Shown: piece after piece, positions 6,389 through 11,287 of the stretch
Layout of the letters: the number at the start of each line of letters is the position of its first letter
How positions within the stretch are numbered: position 1 is the first letter of the stretch
From: an uncultured Rikenella sp.
GTDB taxonomy: Bacteria; Bacteroidota; Bacteroidia; Bacteroidales; Rikenellaceae
Length of the DNA stretch: 11,287 nucleotides
Direction of reading: 5' to 3'
Assembly: GCA_910577885.1 (NCBI GenBank)
Contig: CAJTNK010000062.1
Location: 1 to 11,287 of the forward strand
Translations under genes and position numbers: made by a program
The notes under the pieces: generated by a model
Seen by the model: only the letters and a program-made list of their open reading frames with translations
Database searches by the model: none
What the model was told of the DNA's origin: nothing

Positions 6389-6420
6389 ATTGTTTTTATT
6401 CGCACAAAAGAATAATTTTG
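6389..6420 (+). promoter_or_regulatory. Bacteroidetes-type promoter for kbl
   Basis: The -7 element TAATTTTG (6413-6420) matches the Bacteroidetes consensus TAnnTTTG exactly. An ATTG (6389-6392) lies 20 bp upstream, the right spacing for the -33 element. Transcription would start near 6427, leaving a leader of about 15 nt before the kbl ATG at 6443. The surrounding sequence is AT-rich, unlike the GC-rich repeats on its left. Confidence 0.65.
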
Positions 6421-6422
6421 TG
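6403..6422. promoter_or_regulatory. Palindrome over the -7 element, possible operator
   Basis: A perfect inverted repeat, CACAAAA (6403-6409), 6 nt, TTTTGTG (6416-6422), covers the -7 element of the kbl promoter. A second inverted pair, TTATTC (6396-6401) and GAATAA (6410-6415), overlaps it. The position suits a repressor site, but the T-rich -7 element itself contributes half of the match, so chance is possible. Confidence 0.4.
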
Positions 6423-6442
6423 ACAATAAAATCATACAGACC

Positions 6443-7645
6443 ATGTACGGAAAAATCAAGCAACACCTGGCCGACGAGCTTGCAGCCATCGAAGCAGCCG
6501 GGCTCTACAAACGCGAACGGATCATCACCGGCAGTCAACAGGCAGCAATCACCGTCGCAGACGCACAGGGTGCCGAAAAACAGGTCCTGAACTTCTGCGC
6601 CAACAACTACCTGGGGCTTTCGAACAACCCCCGACTGATCGAGGCAGCCAAACGGGCCATGGATACGCATGGATACGGGATGTCTTCCGTACGGTTCATC
6701 TGCGGCACGCAGGACATCCACAAGGAGCTCGAAAAGGCCATCTCGGACTACTTCGGGACCGAAGAAACGATTCTTTACGCAGCGTGTTTCGACGCGAACG
6801 GCGGCGTGTTCGAACCGATCCTGGGCGAAGAGGATGCGATTATTTCCGACGCACTGAACCACGCTTCGATCATCGACGGCGTCCGGCTCTGCAAGGCGAA
6901 ACGTTACCGGTATGCGAATGCCGACATGGAGGACCTCGAGACACAGCTCAAATTGGCACAGGCTCAGCGGTTCCGGATTATTGTAACGGACGGCGTCTTC
7001 TCGATGGACGGCAATGTGGCGCCGATGGACCGGATCTGCGAACTGGCCGAGAAGTACGATGCCTTGGTGATGGTGGATGAGTGCCACTCGGCCGGGGTCG
7101 TAGGACCGACCGGACGCGGGGTGACCGAGCTGTTCGACGTTCGCGGACGCGTCGACATCATCACCGGGACGCTCGGCAAGGCTTTCGGCGGGGCGGTCGG
7201 CGGATTCACCACCGGACGACGGGAAATCATCGACATGCTACGCCAACGGTCGCGGCCTTACCTCTTCTCGAATTCGATTCCGCCGGCCGTGGTGGGAGCC
7301 GGGATCGAAATGTTCCGGATGCTGGCCGAGAGCGACGCCCTGCACACGAAACTGGCCGACAACGTGGCCTACTTCCGCGACCGGATGATCGCCGCCGGAT
7401 TCGACATCAAACCGACTCAGTCGGCCATCTGTGCCGTGATGCTCTACGATGCCAAACTGTCGCAGGACTTCGCAGCCAAACTACTCGACGAAGGAATCTA
7501 CGTCACGGGCTTCTACTACCCGGTGGTGCCGAAAGACCAGGCTCGCATCCGAGTACAGGTTTCGGCAGGTCACGAACGCGAGCACCTCGACCGGTGTATC
7601 GAAGCGTTCACGAAGGTCGGCAAACAACTCGGCGTCTTGAAATAA
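6443..7645 (+). CDS. kbl: Glycine C-acetyltransferase (2-amino-3-ketobutyrate CoA ligase)
   Basis: Kbl is a PLP-dependent alpha-oxoamine synthase. It converts 2-amino-3-ketobutyrate plus CoA to glycine plus acetyl-CoA, the second step of threonine breakdown after threonine dehydrogenase. The 400-residue product has the usual length. K246 in TGTLGKAFGG forms the Schiff base with PLP. D212 and H215 in VDECHSAG and H140 in NHASIIDG are the other cofactor residues. FCANNYLGL (51-59), RFICGTQDIHKELE (84-97) and the C-terminal VTGFYYPVVPKDQARIR (354-370) are close to E. coli Kbl and help separate it from BioF and HemA. The start at 6443 matches the family N-terminus and fits the promoter upstream. 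No tdh is in the window. A probable terminator starts 19 bp after the stop. Confidence 0.97.
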   Translation: MYGKIKQHLADELAAIEAAGLYKRERIITGSQQAAITVADAQGAEKQVLNFCANNYLGLSNNPRLIEAAKRAMDTHGYGMSSVRFICGTQDIHKELEKAISDYFGTEETILYAACFDANGGVFEPILGEEDAIISDALNHASIIDGVRLCKAKRYRYANADMEDLETQLKLAQAQRFRIIVTDGVFSMDGNVAPMDRICELAEKYDALVMVDECHSAGVVGPTGRGVTELFDVRGRVDIITGTLGKAFGGAVGGFTTGRREIIDMLRQRSRPYLFSNSIPPAVVGAGIEMFRMLAESDALHTKLADNVAYFRDRMIAAGFDIKPTQSAICAVMLYDAKLSQDFAAKLLDEGIYVTGFYYPVVPKDQARIRVQVSAGHEREHLDRCIEAFTKVGKQLGVLK

Positions 7646-7664
7646 CCGTCCGTTCCTCTGACCG

Positions 7665-7708
7665 CCCTTTGTTGTAATTCTTAGCAACAGGAGGGTACCG
7701 TTCTTTTT
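7665..7708 (+). terminator. Probable intrinsic terminator of kbl
   Basis: CCCTTTGTTG (7665-7674) pairs with CAACAGGAGGG (7685-7695) around a 10-nt loop, with one G-T wobble and one bulged G. TTCTTTTT follows at 7701-7708. The T run is 5 nt from the stem base, so the call is reasonable but not ideal. Confidence 0.5.
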
Positions 7709-7736
7709 AACTTCGGTTTCCTCGCGCTGCAGCGGC

Positions 7737-7790
7737 ATAATGTGTAAACGGTCATTAGCGACGGGATAGAACTGTTCTTTTTGTGAACAA
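7737..7790 (+). repeat. 54-bp direct repeat, copy 1
   Basis: This segment begins ATAATGTGTAAACGGTC and ends GAACTGTTCTTTTTGTGAAC plus AA. It matches 11209-11262 in the same orientation, with differences confined to a roughly 10-bp stretch in the middle. Confidence 0.85.
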
Positions 7791-7797
7791 AAAGAAC
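7774..7797. repeat. Perfect 10-bp stem-loop
   Basis: The arms GTTCTTTTTG and CAAAAAGAAC surround TGAA. It is the counterpart of 1788-1811, with one stem pair changed in both arms. The copy near 11.25 kb keeps only the left arm and loop, so it cannot form this stem. Confidence 0.8.
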
Positions 7798-7814
7798 CAA
7801 AAAAACTTCCGAAC

Positions 7815-7831
7815 GCATCCCGCTGGGATGC
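7815..7831. repeat. 7-bp stem-loop, covarying with 1757-1773
   Basis: The arms GCATCCC and GGGATGC surround GCT. Its position after AAAAACTTCCG matches that of 1757-1773 in the other tract, but the stem sequence is different while pairing is kept. Confidence 0.8.
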
Positions 7832-7855
7832 TTTGGCCGTGTCAGCCCGATGCTT

Positions 7856-7928
7856 TGGGTGGGGACTTTCCGGCGCGGCGCGATTGGGCTGTAATTACCT
7901 TACGCGCCCGCCGAGAAAGCCCCACCCA
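7856..7928. repeat. Long imperfect GC-rich stem-loop
   Basis: The outer arms TGGGTGGGG and CCCCACCCA pair fully. CTTTC with GAAAG and CGGCG with CGCCG continue the stem past single-base bulges. It is the counterpart of 1643-1720: same place and similar size, different sequence. Confidence 0.7.
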
Positions 7929-7944
7929 TAAACCTAAGGACTGC

Positions 7945-7981
7945 GGAGCCTAAGGCGTAGCGTATGCTAGCTCAAAAGTTT
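7945..7981. repeat. 37-bp conserved box, copy 2
   Basis: It matches the reverse complement of 1584-1620 at 35 of 37 positions. It abuts the hairpin 7986-8009 here, whereas in the other tract about 77 bp lie between the two. Confidence 0.85.
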
Positions 7982-7985
7982 TTGG

Positions 7986-8009
7986 TGCCGCTTTTTACAA
8001 AAAGCGGCA
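7986..8009. repeat. Perfect 11-bp stem-loop, copy 2
   Basis: The arms TGCCGCTTTTT and AAAAAGCGGCA surround AC. Both arms are identical to 1483-1506; only the loop differs. Lying between convergent genes, it could help stop transcription from both sides, but the T run is inside the stem. Confidence 0.8.
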
Positions 8010-8106
8010 GTTCCGGCTCGTAGCCAAATACGGTTGACAAATTACCGAGCGGCGAGGAGGAAAGCGAAGCCAACAAAAGAACAGTTCCGTACTGTCACCA
8101 AAGAAA

Positions 8107-9141
8107 TTACAAGAAGAACGGCAAGAGGTGGATAACGACCGCGCAGCCCATCAGCAAGGCATAGAGGAAGTTGGAGAGGAAGTTGGGTTTACGGCTGTTG
8201 AAGTAGGTAGGGATAATCACCGAGAGCGGAATCGCGAGAATCGGCAGCTGGTAGAGCGAGCGGCACGGCACGAACACCAGGATCAGGACCGACACCACGA
8301 ACATCCAGATAAAGAAGATATAGACCTTGAAAGGCTTTAGTTTGTAGCTTCTGCTGCGTCCGAGGAAGGTGATAATCGAGAGGACGAACAGCACCGCCAT
8401 GCAGCCGATGAAAGTCCACTCGAAGCTGCTGAAGAGCCTGGCCGCCGGTAGTTTGAGCGGCGTCATGAGCGCATCCCGGCACGAGCGAAAGACGCTCAGG
8501 AACTCTCCGCCGAAACACCAGACGACATAGGCGCTGAAGAACATCGGCAAGAGCCAGCCCCCGAAAGCGGCGACCCATTCTCGGAGGTCGAACAGCCGAA
8601 AGATCACGAATCCGACCGGAATCAACGCCACCAACAGCAAGACCGGCGCATAGATGACTCCCGCCACACCGAGGATAAACCCGATGGTGAGGTACTGTCC
8701 TGTAGCCAATCCCTTGAAGTTGTAACTCCTGAAAATCATTTCGACGGCCAGCAGCAGCAGGAACGCGACCAGCAACGGTCGAAAGCTCATATAGGAGTTG
8801 TAATACCCGGAGCTGACCAGGAGATAGATAATGGCCGGCATGTAAGTCCGTTCGAGGAAGATGACATTTCGGATGACGATCCGGGTCACGAAGAACGAGT
8901 TGACGAAGACTAAAAAAGACGAAAGCAGAATACCGATCCCGGGCACAAAGCCGACCCAACTGTCGATGAGCGTCCCGAGCGGCATACCGGCAGTCGGAGC
9001 GACCACCGGAGCGGCATGTGCTGCCGCAACCACCCCCGACCGAGCCGGTTGAACGAGCTCGGCCCCCCAGAATATCACAGCCAGCAAGACAAAATAAAAG
9101 AGTGTCTTTAAGAGGCTTTGTCGCGTCAGGTCCAGACTCAT
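8107..9141 (-). CDS. Polytopic membrane protein, DUF6427-like
   Basis: This 344-residue protein is strongly hydrophobic, with about nine or ten membrane helices, for example near residues 11-28, 65-85, 121-137, 150-180 (two), 190-212, 241-260, 272-292, 298-313 and 321-342. FRSYNFKG (137-144), the glycine-rich helix TIGFILGVAGVIYAP (152-166) and FDLREWVAAFGGWLLP (184-199) fit DUF6427, a Bacteroidetes family often found near purD and upp. The family assignment is from pattern memory only, and the function is unknown. An alanine- and proline-rich linker (about 32-55) follows the first helix. The gene converges with kbl. purD lies upstream on the same strand, but 657 bp of repeats separate them, so a shared transcript is doubtful. 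A weak stem (ACAGT and ACTGT, then TCTTTT on the minus strand, about 8076-8095) follows the stop. Confidence 0.75.
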   Translation of the reverse strand: MSLDLTRQSLLKTLFYFVLLAVIFWGAELVQPARSGVVAAAHAAPVVAPTAGMPLGTLIDSWVGFVPGIGILLSSFLVFVNSFFVTRIVIRNVIFLERTYMPAIIYLLVSSGYYNSYMSFRPLLVAFLLLLAVEMIFRSYNFKGLATGQYLTIGFILGVAGVIYAPVLLLVALIPVGFVIFRLFDLREWVAAFGGWLLPMFFSAYVVWCFGGEFLSVFRSCRDALMTPLKLPAARLFSSFEWTFIGCMAVLFVLSIITFLGRSRSYKLKPFKVYIFFIWMFVVSVLILVFVPCRSLYQLPILAIPLSVIIPTYFNSRKPNFLSNFLYALLMGCAVVIHLLPFFL

Positions 9142-9387
9142 TCGTTTCTTCTGTTCGACAAGTTTTTTCCGTGTCCGGCGGAGCGGTTTTGGGCCGAGAC
9201 GAGCTCCCGGGCGCGGTGCCTCTCGGCACGCGAACCGGCCCCGGGCTGTCGCGACGGTGGGAATAACAAGGCTTACGGTACGTTGTATACCGTCGGCACC
9301 AGCGGGTTCTGTTGGTCGTCAACGATTCCGACGAGGAGTAGCGATGCCCGCTACTTGCACTTCAACTACAGCTTTCTCGCCCGACAG

Positions 9388-9410
9388 GCCAGCAAAACGC
9401 CCGGTGGGCG
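9388..9410 (-). repeat. CRCCC stem-loop module, copy b
   Basis: Read on the minus strand, the arms CGCCC and GGGCG surround ACC, followed by TTTTGCTGG and CCTGTCGGGCGAGAAAG. It is the inverted relative of copies c and d. Confidence 0.65.
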
Positions 9411-9450
9411 CGGTTTTCCGTTGCGTTGCCTCCAGGAACACCCATAGAGT

Positions 9451-9520
9451 GTTTTACTGGCCATTTGGGTGAGAAACCGTCTCCGTCCGCGCGCGGATCG
9501 AGCTATCCCTACGGGCGGGA
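9451..9520 (+). repeat. 70-bp direct repeat, copy A (with stem-loop copy c)
   Basis: It starts GTTTTACTGGCC and includes GGGTGAGAAACCGTCTCCGT and AGCTATCCC. It matches 9576-9645 at about 90%, 125 bp away. Just before and into it, CACCC (9439-9443), ATA and GAGTG (9447-9451) form copy c of the stem-loop module, with one mismatched pair. Confidence 0.8.
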
Positions 9521-9575
9521 ACTGCCCTCAGGCCGGGCAGGCCCCGCTTACGCCGCGGGGGCGCGCCCAAAGGGC

Positions 9576-9645
9576 GTTTTACTGTCCATTCGGGTGAGAA
9601 ACCGTCTCCGTCCGCGCGGGGTCGAGCTATCCCGACGGGCAAGAG
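9576..9645 (+). repeat. 70-bp direct repeat, copy B (with stem-loop copy d)
   Basis: This is the second copy of 9451-9520, with a few substitutions and a one-base deletion in the GCGCGG run. It is preceded by CGCCC (9564-9568), AAA and GGGCG (9572-9576), which pair perfectly and are copy d of the stem-loop module, followed by TTTTACTGT. Confidence 0.8.
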
Positions 9646-9691
9646 AACCGGCCTCAAGCCAGCCGGGCCGCCTACTAAGGCAAAGAGAACC

Positions 9692-9713
9692 CCAGCAAAA
9701 CACCCAACGGGTG
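9692..9713 (-). repeat. CRCCC stem-loop module, copy e
   Basis: Read on the minus strand, the arms CACCC and GGGTG surround GTT, then TTTTGCTGG and GGTTCTC. Where copies b and d have a G-C pair second from the base of the stem, this copy has A-T, so pairing is preserved. Confidence 0.65.
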
Positions 9714-9798
9714 CGCCGCGGGGGCGGTGCCGCTCGGCACTCGGTATTACCCTTCCGGCAGAGAAAAAACCAACCCCGCGCGCCACTCGAACAAAGAA

Positions 9799-11109
9799 CT
9801 ACAACAAATCCCGCCCGATATCTCGCCGACAATACATCCCCTCGTACTCAATCCGGCCGATAGTCTCATACGAACGTGCCGCCGCCTCCGGAATGGAAGC
9901 CCCCAGCGACGTCACCGCCAACACCCGCCCACCGGCCGTAACGATCTCCCGGCCACCATTGGCAAACGCCGTCCCGGCGTGAAACACCAAGCTCCGGCCA
10001 TCTTCAACCCCCGCCGAAGAGAGTCCCGAAATCACCTTCCCCTTCTCGTAATCCCCCGGGTACCCCCCCGAAACGCACACCACCGTCACCGCCGTCTGCG
10101 GCGTCACCTCCAATACTTTCTCGTCCAACGTCTTGTGGACAATCCCCTCGAACAGGTCGATAATATCCGACTGAATCCGCGGCAACACCACCTCCGTCTC
10201 CGGATCCCCCATCCGCACGTTGTACTCCACCACCATCGGATCCCCGCCGCAATTCATCAAACCGATAAAAATAAAGCCCGTATAGTCCAACCCCTCTTCC
10301 CGAATCCCCCGCACCGTAGGCTCCACAATCCTCGTCCGGACCTTCTCCATAAACTCCTCCGTGGCAAACGGCACCGGCGAAACAGCACCCATCCCCCCCG
10401 TATTGAGCCCCGTATCCCCCTCACCCACACGCTTATAGTCCTTGGCCTCGGGCAAAATCTTGTACGACACCCCGTCCGTCGCCACAAATACCGAAACCTC
10501 GATCCCCGACAAAAACTCCTCGATTACCACCTTCTTCGAAGCCGTACCGAACTTCCCCTCCAACATCGCCCGCAACTCCGCCTGCGCCTGGGCCAAGTCG
10601 TTCAGAATCAGCACCCCTTTTCCCGCCGCCAACCCGTCGGCTTTCAACACATACGGCGCCCGAACCTTCGTGGCCAAAAACTCGCACCCCTCCTCGAGAT
10701 TCTCCGCCGTCACCACAAAATAAGCCGCCGTCGGCACCCCGTGTCTCGCCATAAACGCCTTGGCATACTCCTTACTCCCCTCCAACCGCGCAGCCTCCTG
10801 CGACGGACCGACCACCGGGATATGCCGAATCTCGGGGTCGTTCAGAAAATAATCCTTCACCCCGTCCACCAACGGCTGCTCCGGACCCACCACCACCAAG
10901 TTGATATAATTGTTCAACACAAACTGCTTCAAAGCCGGAAAATTGCCCGGATCGACATCCACACCGATCCCATAAGCCACCGTCCCGGCATTCCCCGGTG
11001 CCACGTATAACTTCTCCAAACGCAAGCTCTGCGCGATCTTCCACGCAAAAGCATGCTCACGTCCCCCACCTCCCAACAACAGGACATTCACCGTCTGCGG
11101 TAATTTCAT
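9799..11109 (-). CDS. purD: Phosphoribosylamine-glycine ligase (GAR synthetase)
   Basis: PurD joins glycine to 5-phosphoribosylamine using ATP, the second step of purine synthesis, in the cytoplasm. The 436-residue product is complete and of family length. The N-terminal nucleotide-binding loop is VLLLGGGGREHA (9-20). VVGPEQPLVDG (73-83) is the conserved substrate-side motif. The ATP-grasp region includes YVLKADGLAAGKGV (153-166), VVIEEFLSGIEVSVF (194-208) and NTGGMGA (236-242). The PurD signature RMGDPETEVVLPR is at 299-311, after the metal-binding VEYN. The ATG at 11109 gives the usual short lead before the glycine loop. A TAnnTTTG promoter lies just upstream. The gene stands alone here, separated by repeats from the DUF6427-like gene downstream. 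Confidence 0.97.
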   Translation of the reverse strand: MKLPQTVNVLLLGGGGREHAFAWKIAQSLRLEKLYVAPGNAGTVAYGIGVDVDPGNFPALKQFVLNNYINLVVVGPEQPLVDGVKDYFLNDPEIRHIPVVGPSQEAARLEGSKEYAKAFMARHGVPTAAYFVVTAENLEEGCEFLATKVRAPYVLKADGLAAGKGVLILNDLAQAQAELRAMLEGKFGTASKKVVIEEFLSGIEVSVFVATDGVSYKILPEAKDYKRVGEGDTGLNTGGMGAVSPVPFATEEFMEKVRTRIVEPTVRGIREEGLDYTGFIFIGLMNCGGDPMVVEYNVRMGDPETEVVLPRIQSDIIDLFEGIVHKTLDEKVLEVTPQTAVTVVCVSGGYPGDYEKGKVISGLSSAGVEDGRSLVFHAGTAFANGGREIVTAGGRVLAVTSLGASIPEAAARSYETIGRIEYEGMYCRRDIGRDLL

Positions 11110-11133
11110 CGTCTCTCGATTTTTTTAACCCCA

Positions 11134-11163
11134 CAAAGATAACTATTTTTGATCCCGCTGAAA
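11134..11163 (-). promoter_or_regulatory. Bacteroidetes-type promoter for purD
   Basis: On the minus strand TATCTTTG (11141 to 11134) matches the TAnnTTTG -7 consensus. TTTC (11163 to 11160) lies 18 bp upstream as a weak -33 candidate. Transcription would begin about 11127, giving a leader of about 18 nt before the ATG at 11109. The local AT-richness supports a promoter. Confidence 0.5.
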
Positions 11164-11208
11164 ATTATTCGTTCTTTATCTTACCACCCCTCCACACCCT
11201 ACTTCGGG

Positions 11209-11287
11209 ATAATGTGTAAACGGTCTTTGACGACCGGATAGAACTGTTCTTTTTGTGAACAACCGAGCAGCGTACCGAGAGCAGAGC
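11209..11287 (+). repeat. 54-bp direct repeat, copy 2, running off the window
   Basis: Bases 11209-11262 match 7737-7790 in the same orientation. After GTGAACAA the sequence diverges into CCGAGCAGCG, which resembles the start of the CCGAGCGGCG box found at 8045 and 1557 rather than completing the GTTCTTTTTG stem. A further modular copy therefore probably continues beyond the window. Confidence 0.75.

Larger units (their letters stand above)
7709..8106. repeat. Intergenic repeat tract 3 (between convergent genes)
   Basis: This is the plus-orientation counterpart of the 1483-1835 tract, lying between kbl and the DUF6427-like gene. In order it has a partial inverted box CTTCGGTTTCCTC (7711-7723); the 54-bp segment shared with 11209-11262; hairpins at 7774-7797, 7815-7831 and 7856-7928; the 37-bp conserved box 7945-7981; the hairpin 7986-8009; the 34-bp box 8041-8074 shared with 1553-1587; and GAACAGTTCCGTAC near the end. 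GAACTGTTCTTTT near 7770 and its near reverse complement near 8076-8086 give the tract imperfect inverted ends, as in a MITE. No gene is supported within it. Confidence 0.75.
9142..9798. repeat. Intergenic repeat tract 4, GC-rich
   Basis: This 657-bp gap between purD and the DUF6427-like gene has no convincing gene. It carries GTGCC...GGCAC hairpins at 9216-9229 (loop TCTC) and 9727-9740 (loop GCTC), an inverted repeat ACGGTA and TACCGT at 9275-9293, four copies of the CRCCC stem-loop module (copies b to e) and a roughly 70-bp direct repeat. The promoter of the DUF6427-like gene should be at 9142-9300, but no TAnnTTTG element is seen on the minus strand. Frames crossing this tract encode only arginine- and proline-rich peptides typical of GC-rich non-coding DNA. 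Confidence 0.7.

Noticed and set aside
7709..8106. Possible insertion sequence
   Set aside because: It has imperfect inverted ends but no transposase frame and no clear target duplication, so it is at most a MITE-like or REP-like non-autonomous element.
8189..9322. 377-residue minus-strand frame overlapping the DUF6427-like gene in another phase
   Set aside because: No coherent domains. The overlapping 344-residue frame has clean membrane helices and a family-like pattern.
9451..9645. Possible CRISPR array
   Set aside because: Only two repeats of about 70 bp with one 55-bp interval, no regular short repeat, and no cas genes.
9426..9863. 145-residue plus-strand frame in the GC-rich repeat tract
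   Set aside because: It spans both 70-bp repeats in non-corresponding peptide sequences, is Arg/Pro-rich, and overlaps the purD 3' end.
9727..11010. 427-residue plus-strand frame opposite purD
   Set aside because: Low-complexity Arg/His/Pro composition, no motif, and fully antisense to purD.
1411..11287. tRNA, rRNA or known riboswitch in the gaps
   Set aside because: No T-arm GTTCRAN pattern with a matching acceptor stem, and no recognisable rRNA or riboswitch core, was seen by eye.

Overview
The window looks like chromosomal DNA from a GC-rich member of the Bacteroidales, most likely Alistipes or a close relative in the Rikenellaceae. This is inferred from four things: Bacteroidetes-type proteins (an SRPBCC protein beside pyrE, a DUF6427-like membrane protein beside purD, and a two-helix bacterial PH protein); a Bacteroidetes-type promoter (TTG, 20 bp, TAnnTTTG) in front of kbl; little sign of Shine-Dalgarno sites; and high GC. 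No species was confirmed.

Layout. A Nudix hydrolase (771 to 124, minus) and pyrE (781-1410, plus) diverge with only 9 bp between their start codons. After a 467-bp repeat-rich gap comes a compact plus-strand run: an SRPBCC/START-like protein (1878-2315), a secreted GH89 alpha-N-acetylglucosaminidase (2331-4559), a TatD-family metal-dependent nuclease (start 4517 or 4592, end 5359) and a two-helix PH-domain protein (5385-5891). A second repeat-rich gap (5892-6388) precedes the best promoter in the window and kbl, glycine C-acetyltransferase (6443-7645). kbl converges across a third repeat tract on a polytopic DUF6427-like protein (9141 to 8107, minus). A fourth, very GC-rich repeat tract separates that gene from purD (11109 to 9799, minus). 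A fifth repeat copy runs off the right edge.

How the genes relate. pyrE and purD serve pyrimidine and purine nucleotide synthesis, and TatD and the Nudix enzyme act on nucleic acids or nucleotides. kbl serves threonine-to-glycine conversion. GH89 is the odd one out: an exported glycan-degrading enzyme inside a run of cytoplasmic housekeeping genes, with no SusC/SusD pair in view.

The most unusual content lies between the genes. Every large gap is built from a small kit of short palindromic modules that recur in different order and orientation. In several cases the two arms of a stem have changed together, so base pairing is kept while the sequence differs. I recognise no named family. It may be a REP- or MITE-like element, or a set of structured RNA or terminator elements. 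No IS transposase, CRISPR array, tRNA or rRNA was seen.
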